From Bacteroidales bacterium (lineage in GTDB: Bacteria > Bacteroidota > Bacteroidia > Bacteroidales > NBLH01), in contig JAKIUH010000184.1 in NCBI GenBank assembly GCA_021647685.1, positions 1 through 8,281 of the forward strand: 8,281 nucleotides of DNA, given 5' to 3'. A program made the translations under genes and the position numbers. Shown in pieces: positions 1 to 6,340 of the stretch. How positions within the stretch are numbered: the first letter of the stretch is position 1; each line of letters starts with the position of its first letter. The notes beneath the pieces are model-generated. The model worked only from the letters and a program-made list of their open reading frames with translations. It did no database searches and was not told where the DNA came from.

Positions 1-15
1 CTAAAGCCGTTGCCT

Positions 16-110
16 CATGGAACATCCACTAATATCATGGATTTCGCTTATTTTTGCACCTAAAATAATCAAGCCCCAGTGTCCGCCAGCTGGCGGATGG
101 ATGTTTCATG
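16..110. repeat. Perfect 16-bp palindrome inside a wider inverted repeat
   Basis: TCCGCCAGCTGGCGGA at 82-97 is a perfect 16-bp palindrome, strikingly GC-rich in AT-rich surroundings. Directly beside it, TGGATGTTTCATG (98-110) is the inverted counterpart, 12 of 13 matching, of CATGGAACATCCA at 16-28. From memory, unchecked, this palindrome recurs as a dispersed intergenic repeat in Bacteroidota genomes. It could be a mobile-element remnant, a protein binding site or a hairpin in a transcript; the sequence does not decide between these. Confidence 0.6.
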
Positions 111-331
111 TTTATCTCGATTTATTTCTGATTTTCAGCTTGCTGCTATCATTTTTATATTCACAACATTGTTAATATATCGTGCATTTATCTTTTTAGG
201 ATTTAAAAATAATATGCTGCAATATAATATCCAAAAGAGTCTTCATTTTTTTTAAAACTTTTGGGTGCTCCTGAGTAGGTTTCCTGTTACAGAATACTTG
301 CTTTTTGGCACTTATATTCTCTGTTTGTTAT

Positions 332-351
332 TTACAGCTTTTAAGCTGTAA
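332..351. repeat. Perfect 20-nt hairpin (9-bp stem)
   Basis: TTACAGCTT at 332-340 is followed by two T residues and then its exact reverse complement AAGCTGTAA at 343-351. There is no run of T after the stem on the plus strand and no run of A before it that would make a minus-strand intrinsic terminator, so its role is unknown. Confidence 0.5.
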
Positions 352-470
352 GCAGTAACTTGCAATCGACAAATTTTCGCAATTAACAATCATCAAAAAA
401 TGGCAATAATGAATCGCCAGTTTGAATTTTTATAGAAATTAATATATTTACAGTAAGCAGTTTCTTAATG

Positions 471-620
471 CTTGCGGCAGGGATTGAAGCGGATAGCCCG
501 CAAAAGCAAAGCCGAACGCAAAACACGCCTCAAAAGAGCGGCGGAACAGAGCTACTTTTTGGGCGATGTTTTGCCGGCTTTGCTTTGAGGACTATGAGCG
601 TAAAGCCCGTATAGCCGCCC
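471..620. repeat. GC-rich structured block, probable dispersed repeat
   Basis: By hand count 82 of 150 bases are G or C, against 9 of 50 in the stretch just before it. It contains a 12-bp perfect inverted repeat (AAAGCAAAGCCG at 503-514, partner at 575-586), a 4-bp stem inside it (526-529 with 540-543), a GCGGC/GCCGC pair at its edges (474-478 with 614-618), and a direct repeat near each end (488-500 and 597-609, 11 of 13 matching). No frame is open across it. From memory, related GGATTGAAGCGGA-AGCCCG type sequences are scattered through Bacteroidota intergenic regions; this is not checked. It begins its minus-strand transcript 15 bp after the guaA stop codon and could help end or stabilise that mRNA. 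Confidence 0.55.
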
Positions 621-634
621 TGAAAATAATTATT

Positions 635-2164
635 TTATTCCCATTCAATAGTTGCAGGTGGCTTGGAACTGATATCGTAAACTACTCTGTTTATTCCTTT
701 TACCTGATTAATAATTTTGTTGGATACTTTTGCTAAAAATTCATAGGGAAGGTGCGACCAGTCAGCGGTCATTCCATCGGTAGAGCTTACAGCCCGTAGT
801 GCAACTACCTGCTCATAGGTGCGTTCATCGCCCATTACACCAACAGATTGTACGGGTAATAAAATGGCTCCTGCTTGCCAAACCTCATGGTACAGCCCTT
901 GTTCTTTCATCGCTGAAATATAAATATGATCCACCTCTTGTAAAATACGAACTTTTTCGGCGGTTATATCGCCAAGAATACGAATAGCCAGCCCGGGTCC
1001 GGGAAATGGGTGACGGTCGAGGATAAAATCGGGCATTTTTAAAGCTCGTCCTACTCTGCGTACTTCGTCTTTAAACAATAGGCGTAAAGGTTCTACAATT
1101 TTCAGCTTCATAAAATCAGGTAATCCGCCTACGTTGTGGTGCGATTTAATGGTTGCCGATGGACCTTTCACCGATACAGACTCAATCACATCAGGATAGA
1201 TTGTTCCCTGTGCCAACCATTTTACATCTTTTATTTTATGTGCCTCTTCGTCAAATACTTCAATAAACTCATTGCCAATGATTTTACGTTTGGTTTCGGG
1301 ATCGGATACGCCTTTTAATTTAGATAAAAATCGCTCTTTGGCATTTACTCCATGAACATTGATGCCGATTTTTTTATAAGTAGCCAATACATCATCAAAC
1401 TCATTGTAGCGCAAAAGTCCGTTATCGACAAAAATAGCATGCAGTTTATTCCCGATTGCACGATGCAACAATACTGCAGCTACGGAAGAATCAACACCTC
1501 CTGATAATCCGAGAACGACCTTGTCATTGCCCAACTGTTTCTTTAACTGTGTAATGGTTGTTTCGACAAAAGAGTCGGGTGTCCAATCTTGTTTGCAGCC
1601 GCAAATATCTACTACATAGTTTTTTAGCATTTGCTTTCCTTCGGTGGTATGATATACTTCGGGGTGAAATTGTATGCCGTAGGTGGTTTCTCCTTCAATT
1701 TTATAGGCTCCTACTTTAACATCTTTCGTACTGGCAATAATTTTATAGTTATCGGGAAGTTTGGCAATGGTATCTCCATGCGACATCCAAACTTGTGTAT
1801 TGATTTTAATCCCTTTAAAGAGCTCGTTTTGTGTGTCGATATATTCAAGATTTGCTCTTCCATATTCACGGTGTTTTGAAGGAAGTACTTCTCCACCATA
1901 GTTTTGGGCTAAGTGTTGTGCTCCGTAACAAACTCCTAAAAGAGGGTACTGAGCTTTGATTTCAGATAAATCAGGAAGAGGAGCGTTTTCGTCGCGAACG
2001 GAAAACGGACTACCTGATAAAATATAACCCTTAACGCTGCTGTCATGTTTTGGTGGCTTATTGTAGGGATGAATTTCGCAATATATATTAAGTTCACGCA
2101 CCCGGCGCGCAATAAGTTGTGTATATTGTGAACCAAAATCGAGAATAATAATTTTTTCTTGCAT
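635..2164 (-). CDS. guaA: GMP synthase (glutamine-hydrolysing)
   Basis: This cytosolic enzyme converts XMP to GMP using ATP and ammonia drawn from glutamine, the last step of guanine nucleotide synthesis. The 509 residues match the usual full length. Residues 1 to about 190 are a class I glutamine amidotransferase: the nucleophile is Cys79 in LGVCYGAQ, completed by His167 and Glu169 in FHPEV. The ATP pyrophosphatase domain follows, with its P-loop SGGVDSS at 221-227 and KSHHNVGGLP at 340-349. The C-terminal dimerisation and XMP-binding part has RHPFPGPGL (384-392) and ends in the family signature KPPATIEWE. All key residues are present, so it should be active. The ATG is set by the conserved N-terminus (IIILDFGSQYTQLIARR). 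It is read in the same direction as rnz, but 336 bp of hairpin repeats lie between them, so it probably has its own promoter. A 14-bp AT palindrome (623-636) overlaps the stop codon. Confidence 0.98.
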   Translation of the reverse strand: MQEKIIILDFGSQYTQLIARRVRELNIYCEIHPYNKPPKHDSSVKGYILSGSPFSVRDENAPLPDLSEIKAQYPLLGVCYGAQHLAQNYGGEVLPSKHREYGRANLEYIDTQNELFKGIKINTQVWMSHGDTIAKLPDNYKIIASTKDVKVGAYKIEGETTYGIQFHPEVYHTTEGKQMLKNYVVDICGCKQDWTPDSFVETTITQLKKQLGNDKVVLGLSGGVDSSVAAVLLHRAIGNKLHAIFVDNGLLRYNEFDDVLATYKKIGINVHGVNAKERFLSKLKGVSDPETKRKIIGNEFIEVFDEEAHKIKDVKWLAQGTIYPDVIESVSVKGPSATIKSHHNVGGLPDFMKLKIVEPLRLLFKDEVRRVGRALKMPDFILDRHPFPGPGLAIRILGDITAEKVRILQEVDHIYISAMKEQGLYHEVWQAGAILLPVQSVGVMGDERTYEQVVALRAVSSTDGMTADWSHLPYEFLAKVSNKIINQVKGINRVVYDISSKPPATIEWE

Positions 2165-2192
2165 AAAATAAAGTTATGATATTAAATGATTT

Positions 2193-2505
2193 ATTAATTT
2201 GCCCTTTCAGGGCGTATTCTTTACCAGCTAATTTAGCCCAATGCGTTGCATTGGGTTGATATAATTTGCTCTTTCAGAGCGATTTTTGTTTTTTCTATTA
2301 TCTAAAGATTTAGCTTTTCAAACCTAATTGTTTACTGTTTAAATTTCCCGATGCGCTGCATAGGACTGTATTAAATTACCCTTGAAGGATGTTTTTTAAA
2401 GAAATCTTTATATTAAAAAGGCTGAATGCCTTATTTATACTAACTTAGGGCAACGCCCTAAGCAATACTTGCTTATTATATTGCGCCCTGAAAGGGCAAT
2501 TTAAT
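2193..2505. repeat. Hairpin array bounded by 22-bp inverted repeats
   Basis: The block between rnz and guaA is built from short palindromes of two kinds. One is a 13-nt hairpin GCCCT-TTC-AGGGC: 2201-2213, 2268-2280 (variant GCTCT/AGAGC), 2485-2497 (opposite orientation, loop GAA), and a decayed form near 2379-2390. The other is a 19-nt hairpin with an 8-bp stem and GTT loop: 2237-2255, a decayed copy at 2347-2365, and 2444-2462 in opposite orientation (loop AAC). A further 5-bp-stem hairpin lies at 2418-2432. The outer ends, 2193-2214 and 2484-2505, are inverted repeats matching at 21 of 22 positions; the right one covers the rnz stop codon. From memory, alternating GCCCTGAAAGGGC and AGGGCAACGCCCT palindromes are widespread in Bacteroidota intergenic DNA. 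It resembles REP or BIME clusters moved by REP-associated transposases, which is inference. Confidence 0.75.
2319..2326 (-). promoter_or_regulatory. Possible guaA -7 element inside the repeat block
   Basis: On the minus strand TAGGTTTG matches the Bacteroidota -7 consensus TAnnTTTG in full. No TTG is found 17-20 nt upstream, so the -33 element is missing. If used, the guaA leader would be about 145 nt and would contain the hairpins at 2268-2280, 2237-2255 and 2201-2213. This is a weak call because an 8-mer with two free positions can occur by chance. Confidence 0.25.
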
Positions 2506-3433
2506 CGTTCCTTTTTTCACGAACTAAATCAATTTTATATTCTTTACCTTCGGTAACAGCTTCTGAGCTCTTGAAAATTTCTTTTGCTTCTGTTTCTAAT
2601 ATCTTAACATTTTTATACCGTGAAGAAAAATGCCCAATGAGTAATTTCCCCACACCGGCTAGTTTAGCAATTTGAGCTGCTTGTTTAGCTGTTGAATGCC
2701 CAGTTTCCATAGCAATGTCTTTATTATCTTCTGCAAAAGTTGCTTCATGATATAGAATATCAACATTCTTAATATATTTAACAATATCAGGATAATATGC
2801 CGTATCAGAACAAAAAGCATATGCACGCCGTTTATACGGAGGCAAAGTTAAATCAATATTTGGGATAATTTGATTATCTTTTGTTTGAAAATCCTCCCCT
2901 GATTTTATCGAATGTATCTCTTTTAATCCGAGTTGGAATTTTTGAATCATCTCTTTACGAATATTCAACGGCTTTTGCTTCTCTTTAAATAAAAAACCAT
3001 TAGCAGGCAGACGATGTTTTAATGGAAAAGTACTTACCGTTATATTTTTATCTTCATACAAAACCAATGATTTTTCTTTTGGAATTGTATGAAATAAAAT
3101 ATTAAAACCTAAATTATTATCAGCAAACTGACAATTTAATAATTTTTCGAGTTCAGAATGGGCGTAAATATGAAGGGGGATTTTTCTGCCCATTAAAGAG
3201 AAAGTAGAAATTAAACCGTATAAACCAAAATAATGGTCGCCATGTAAATGGCTGATGAAAATATGGTTTATTTTCCCAAAGCGCAGATGAAACTTTCTTA
3301 ATTGAATTTGAGTGCCTTCGCCACAATCAATTAAAAAAAACCGCTCATTTGAATTAAATAAATGAGCGGTTGGAAAACGTTTGGAAGTAGGTAAAGCAGA
3401 ACTACTTCCAAGTATGGTAACCGAAAATGTCAT
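2501..3433 (-). CDS. rnz: Ribonuclease Z (tRNA 3'-processing endonuclease)
   Basis: RNase Z is a zinc-dependent metallo-beta-lactamase-fold nuclease of the cytosol that cuts the 3' trailer from tRNA precursors. At 310 residues it is the short, dimer-forming bacterial type. The signature SHLHGDH gives metal ligands His62, His64, Asp66 and His67; further expected ligands are His140 (PLKHR), Asp210 (CSDTA) and His268 (GHFSSRY), with YHEATF (229-233 region) and GHST (245-248) also typical. The start is fixed by the usual N-terminal TILGSSSALPT. It lies 25 bp downstream of the STAS gene, in the same direction, so the two are probably one transcription unit. Its TAA stop is inside the right-hand inverted repeat of the downstream hairpin array, so that element abuts or supplied the end of the gene. 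The charged tail (REKRND) is ordinary, with no sign of truncation. Confidence 0.95.
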   Translation of the reverse strand: MTFSVTILGSSSALPTSKRFPTAHLFNSNERFFLIDCGEGTQIQLRKFHLRFGKINHIFISHLHGDHYFGLYGLISTFSLMGRKIPLHIYAHSELEKLLNCQFADNNLGFNILFHTIPKEKSLVLYEDKNITVSTFPLKHRLPANGFLFKEKQKPLNIRKEMIQKFQLGLKEIHSIKSGEDFQTKDNQIIPNIDLTLPPYKRRAYAFCSDTAYYPDIVKYIKNVDILYHEATFAEDNKDIAMETGHSTAKQAAQIAKLAGVGKLLIGHFSSRYKNVKILETEAKEIFKSSEAVTEGKEYKIDLVREKRND

Positions 3434-3439
3434 AAATAG

Positions 3440-3457
3440 CTTTTATTGTCATAAAAG
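3440..3457 (-). repeat. Small hairpin between the STAS gene and rnz
   Basis: CTTTTAT and ATAAAAG form a 7-bp stem with a 4-nt loop, filling nearly all of the 25-bp gap between the STAS stop and the rnz ATG. It lies where the ribosome would load on rnz. The stem is almost all A-T and would be weak, so an effect on rnz translation is only a possibility. It has no T run and is not a convincing terminator. Confidence 0.35.
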
Positions 3458-3458
3458 T

Positions 3459-3830
3459 CTAATTACCTTTAGTCGCTTCTTGTTCAATGTATTTTTCAGA
3501 CTCTTCAAGCGTATCCTTAATATTCAAAACCGTATCAAGCTGAGAAATTGTAATCAAGCGTTCAACTGCTGTTTGTAATCCGGTAAGAACAAAAGTTCCT
3601 TTTGAGTTTTTACACAAACGGTTTGCCACCAAAATAGCACTCAAACCCGATGAATCACAATATCTGCAAGCACTTAAATCAATAACCATATTTTTTTCAC
3701 CATTGCCGGCTATTAAAACAAGTTCTGATTTTAAAGCAGGTGCTATATTCGTATCCAGTTTTTCTGCTAACACTTTTATAACAGTGTGATTATCTTTTTT
3801 CTGAATATCATATTTTTTATTCTCATCCAT
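3459..3830 (-). CDS. STAS-domain protein, anti-sigma-factor-antagonist type
   Basis: This 123-residue cytosolic protein is a single STAS domain of the SpoIIAA/RsbV kind. Members bind a partner protein, often a serine kinase, and are switched off when a conserved serine is phosphorylated. The core motif DLSACRYCDSSGLSAIL spans about 51-67; by comparison with SpoIIAA, where the second serine of DSSGLG is modified, Ser61 is the likely phosphosite (Ser60 is adjacent). The N-terminus has the usual beta-strand pattern (HTVIKVLAEKLDTNIAP). No HPK/RsbW-type kinase, sigma factor or phosphatase is encoded nearby, so its partner is unknown. It lies 65 bp after rpsA and 25 bp before rnz. I see no good promoter in the 65-bp gap, so read-through from rpsA is possible. 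From memory, a STAS gene beside rnz is common in Bacteroidota. Confidence 0.88.
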   Translation of the reverse strand: MDENKKYDIQKKDNHTVIKVLAEKLDTNIAPALKSELVLIAGNGEKNMVIDLSACRYCDSSGLSAILVANRLCKNSKGTFVLTGLQTAVERLITISQLDTVLNIKDTLEESEKYIEQEATKGN

Positions 3831-3895
3831 GTTTTTGAAATATTAAGTCCACAATTCAAGACATAAAAATACAAATTGTAATTTAAAACTCCTAA

Positions 3896-5812
3896 TTACT
3901 TTTTAGAATTTTTTTCGTCTCCTTCTAATTTTGATTTTAAAGCTGCTAAATCAGTAACATCTCCAAGAGTAGTTTTCTCTAAATTAAGATTTACTTTTTT
4001 AGATTTTGAAGACTCTTTTTTAGTATCACCTTTCTTTTCTTCTTCCCAAGTTTTTGTATGAGAAAGAATAATACGTTTTGCAGTTTTAGAGAATTCAATT
4101 ACTTTAAAATCAAGCTTTTCATCAACTTTTGCAGTTGTACCGTCTTGTTTTTGAATATGACGGGCGCCCGCAAAACCTTCAACACCATAAGGAAGTGCTA
4201 CCAATACACCTTTATCTATTTTAGTGGTAATGGTTCCTTCATGTACTGAACCTACTGTAAAAATGGTTTCAAATACATCCCAAGGATTTTCTTCTAATTG
4301 CTTATGTCCAAGACTTAAACGACGGTTTTCTTTATCAATTTCTAAAACAACTACCTCAATTTCATCACCAATAGCAATAAATTCAGCAGGATGTTTTACT
4401 TTTTTCGTCCATGAAAGGTCTGAGATATGGATTAAACCATCAACACCTTCTTCAATTTCAACAAAAACACCAAAGTTGGTAAAGTTGCGAACAATTGCTT
4501 TGTGTTTAGATTCAACAGGATATCTTTTTTCGATGTCTTCCCAAGGGTCCGGCTTTAATTGTTTAATACCTAATGACATTTTGCGCTCTTCGCGGTCTAA
4601 TGTAAGGATTACTGCTTCAACCTCATCACCTACTTTCAAAAATTCTTGTGCACTACGTAAATGTTGAGACCAGGACATTTCTGAAACATGAATAAGACCT
4701 TCAACACCGGGTGCAATTTCGATAAATGCACCGTAATCAGCAAGAACAACAACTTTTCCTTTTACTTTATCACCTACTTTAAGGTTTTCATCTAATGAAT
4801 CCCAAGGATGCGGAGTTAATTGTTTTAGTCCAAGTGCAATACGTTTTTTTGCATCATCAAAATCAAGAATAACCACATTAAGTTTTTGATCTAATTCAAC
4901 AATTTCCTCAGGGTGAGAAACACGTCCCCAAGAAAGGTCGGTGATATGAATTAAACCGTCAACGCCTCCAAGGTCAATAAATACACCATAAGAGGTAATG
5001 TTTTTAACAGTACCTTCAAGTACTTGTCCTTTTTCTAATTTAGCAATAATTTCTTTTTTCTGCTGTTCAAGTTCAGCCTCAATAAGTGCTTTGTGCGATA
5101 CCACAACATTTTTAAACTCGTGGTTAATTTTAACCACTTTAAATTCCATGGTTTTTCCAACGTAGATATCGTAATCACGAATTGGTTTTACATCAATCTG
5201 AGAACCGGGAAGGAAGGCTTCGATTCCAAATACATCGACAATCATACCGCCTTTAGTTCTGCATTTAATGTACCCTTTGATTACTTCTTCTTTTTCAAGG
5301 GCTTCATTTACACGATCCCAAGATCTAAGAGCACGTGCTTTTTTGTGTGAGAGTACTAATTGTCCGTTTTTGTCTTCTTGACTTTCAACATAAACTTCTA
5401 CTTTATCACCAACTTTTAAATCAGGGTTGTATCTAAATTCATTCAAAGGTACAATACCTTCTGATTTATAGCCAATATTAACAACTACCTCACGGTTTGT
5501 AATATTAATAACAGTACCTTCAATTACTTCTTTCTCACTAATTGTAGATAATGTACCGTCATAAAGTTCTTCGTACTTTTTTCTTTCATCTGATGAGTAA
5601 CCATCTTGACTTTTTTCAACACTGTCCCAATCAAAATCTTCCACACTTTGATTTTCAATTTCGTTTGTTTCAGTTTTAATTTCTGCAACAGTTTCTTTTT
5701 CTGCTACTTCTTCTTTCTTTTCCGGGCTTTCTTCTAAAACCTCTTCTTTTTTTTCAATTTCTTGATTTTCAAGATTTTGAGTTTCTTCGATGTTCTTTTC
5801 TTTTTCGTCCAT
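3896..5812 (-). CDS. rpsA: 30S ribosomal protein S1
   Basis: S1 is the large, mRNA-binding protein of the small ribosomal subunit that helps load mRNA for initiation. The 638 residues show six S1 (OB-fold) repeats at about 96-157, 177-241, 264-332, 349-417, 436-504 and 521-586. Repeats 3 to 5 are the most canonical, each with a GVFID- or GAFIE-like core followed by GLIH[IV]S/TD/EXSW. The first 60 residues are a very acidic, Glu/Lys-rich low-complexity extension, and the tail from 590 on is Lys-rich and ends in a TLGDVTDLAALKSKLEG segment; both fit the Bacteroidota form, which is longer than the E. coli protein. The ATG at 5812 is the first in frame after the strong promoter at 5875-5904 and leaves a leader of roughly 55 nt, with AAAGGA about a dozen bases upstream as a weak possible Shine-Dalgarno site. 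It heads the minus-strand gene group. Confidence 0.97.
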   Translation of the reverse strand: MDEKEKNIEETQNLENQEIEKKEEVLEESPEKKEEVAEKETVAEIKTETNEIENQSVEDFDWDSVEKSQDGYSSDERKKYEELYDGTLSTISEKEVIEGTVINITNREVVVNIGYKSEGIVPLNEFRYNPDLKVGDKVEVYVESQEDKNGQLVLSHKKARALRSWDRVNEALEKEEVIKGYIKCRTKGGMIVDVFGIEAFLPGSQIDVKPIRDYDIYVGKTMEFKVVKINHEFKNVVVSHKALIEAELEQQKKEIIAKLEKGQVLEGTVKNITSYGVFIDLGGVDGLIHITDLSWGRVSHPEEIVELDQKLNVVILDFDDAKKRIALGLKQLTPHPWDSLDENLKVGDKVKGKVVVLADYGAFIEIAPGVEGLIHVSEMSWSQHLRSAQEFLKVGDEVEAVILTLDREERKMSLGIKQLKPDPWEDIEKRYPVESKHKAIVRNFTNFGVFVEIEEGVDGLIHISDLSWTKKVKHPAEFIAIGDEIEVVVLEIDKENRRLSLGHKQLEENPWDVFETIFTVGSVHEGTITTKIDKGVLVALPYGVEGFAGARHIQKQDGTTAKVDEKLDFKVIEFSKTAKRIILSHTKTWEEEKKGDTKKESSKSKKVNLNLEKTTLGDVTDLAALKSKLEGDEKNSKK

Positions 5813-5874
5813 TTTGTTTATAAATCCTTTTAATTTAGTAAGTTAGACATTATGTATTGATTAAAATGAAAGCG

Positions 5875-5904
5875 CAAAGGTAAAGATAAATTTCAAAAAT
5901 ACAA
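5875..5904 (-). promoter_or_regulatory. rpsA promoter, Bacteroidota -33/-7 type
   Basis: Read on the minus strand, TTG (5904-5902) is followed after exactly 19 nt by TACCTTTG (5882-5875), a full match to the primary-sigma consensus TTG-N19-TAnnTTTG of this phylum. Transcription would begin near 5868, about 55 nt before the rpsA start codon. A 6-bp inverted repeat (GGATAA at 5911-5916, TTATCC at 5924-5929) lies just upstream of the -33 element and might be a binding site. Confidence 0.75.
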
Positions 5905-6031
5905 TATGTTGGATAATATTTATTTATCCCTAGATTTCACATTTCATTAAAAATCAACAAAGCTCACTGTATTAAAAGATGTTTTTTAAATTTAATTCTA
6001 AGTTAAATTCATATTTAATTAAGTGAATACT

Positions 6032-6061
6032 TTGATACAATTGAATATTTTAATACATTTG
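6032..6061 (+). promoter_or_regulatory. Full-consensus promoter facing right, far upstream of the MCP gene
   Basis: TTG at 6032-6034 is followed after 19 nt by TACATTTG at 6054-6061, a complete match to the Bacteroidota promoter consensus. The predicted start near 6068 is about 270 nt before the MCP gene. It could give that gene a long leader, or drive a separate small RNA or mini-gene. No strong terminator is seen between it and the MCP start. Confidence 0.55.
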
Positions 6062-6062
6062 T

Positions 6063-6074
6063 CGTATAGATACG
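6063..6074. promoter_or_regulatory. Dyad at the predicted transcription start, operator-like
   Basis: CGTAT (6063-6067), two spacer bases, then its exact complement ATACG (6070-6074) starts one base after the -7 element at 6054-6061 and covers the predicted start point. A symmetric site in this place would suit a repressor, but short dyads are common in AT-rich DNA and no regulator gene is visible. Confidence 0.3.
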
Positions 6075-6078
6075 TTTT

Positions 6079-6126
6079 ATGGAAGAATTTGCCATTTCCA
6101 TCAAAAATTTAAGAATGGATAATTAA
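6079..6126 (+). CDS. Possible 15-codon leader mini-ORF (doubtful)
   Basis: An ATG about 11 nt after the predicted start of the 6032-6061 promoter opens a frame coding MEEFAISIKNLRMDN before TAA. Its first bases ATGGAA (6079-6084) can pair with TTCCAT (6096-6101) in a 6-bp hairpin covering its start codon. There is no Shine-Dalgarno site and no recognisable product. It is recorded only because of its position behind a full-consensus promoter; it may well be untranslated leader. Confidence 0.15.
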   Translation: MEEFAISIKNLRMDN

Positions 6127-6267
6127 GGAAAGAACCTAGATAAAAGCAGGTAATATAGCAGTAGGAGAACAAAACTTTATCATTATTTTAAAGGTTTTCA
6201 TCAAAAATTATCATTCTTTATAATCTCTCATGTTAAGGTAACTTAAAAATTTGAATATATTAGATGC

Positions 6268-6296
6268 TTGATAATATGTAAATATGTTTAACTTTA
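6268..6296 (+). promoter_or_regulatory. Candidate proximal promoter of the MCP gene
   Basis: TTG at 6268-6270 and TAACTTTA at 6289-6296 are separated by 18 nt. The -7 element matches TAnnTTTG except for the last base. The predicted start would lie about 38 nt before the MCP ATG, a more usual leader length than that given by the promoter at 6032-6061. Confidence 0.4.
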
Positions 6297-6340
6297 AATA
6301 AATCATTAATACTCTTATTAAACCATTTAGCCTTTAAAAA

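Larger units (their letters stand above)
1..470. other. Intergenic region without a recognisable gene
   Basis: I find no supportable coding region here in either strand. The sequence is AT-rich with frequent stops in all frames. It contains the palindrome and inverted repeat at 16-110, the hairpin at 332-351, a 7-bp inverted repeat (231-237 with 258-264), and a 9-nt direct repeat GTAAGCAGT at 348-356 and 453-461. It probably separates guaA from whatever lies left of the window. Confidence 0.6.

Noticed and set aside
4..105. Open frame of 34 codons on the minus strand ending in TAG at 1-3
   Set aside because: It has no start codon in frame, is bounded by stops, and runs through the palindrome at 82-97; nothing suggests a protein family.
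2169..2176. TAACTTTA on the minus strand as the guaA -7 element
   Set aside because: Transcription would begin only a few bases before the ATG and there is no TTG at -33 distance.
2485..2497. Intrinsic terminator for rnz
   Set aside because: The stem is only 5 bp and is not followed by a T run on the minus strand; it belongs to the hairpin array.
2193..2505. CRISPR-like repeats between rnz and guaA
   Set aside because: The repeats are palindromes of differing sequence, length and spacing in both orientations, not identical direct repeats with even spacers, and no cas gene is present.
4224..4667. 147-codon frame on the plus strand over rpsA
   Set aside because: Antisense shadow of the repeated S1 domains, with no promoter or recognisable motif.
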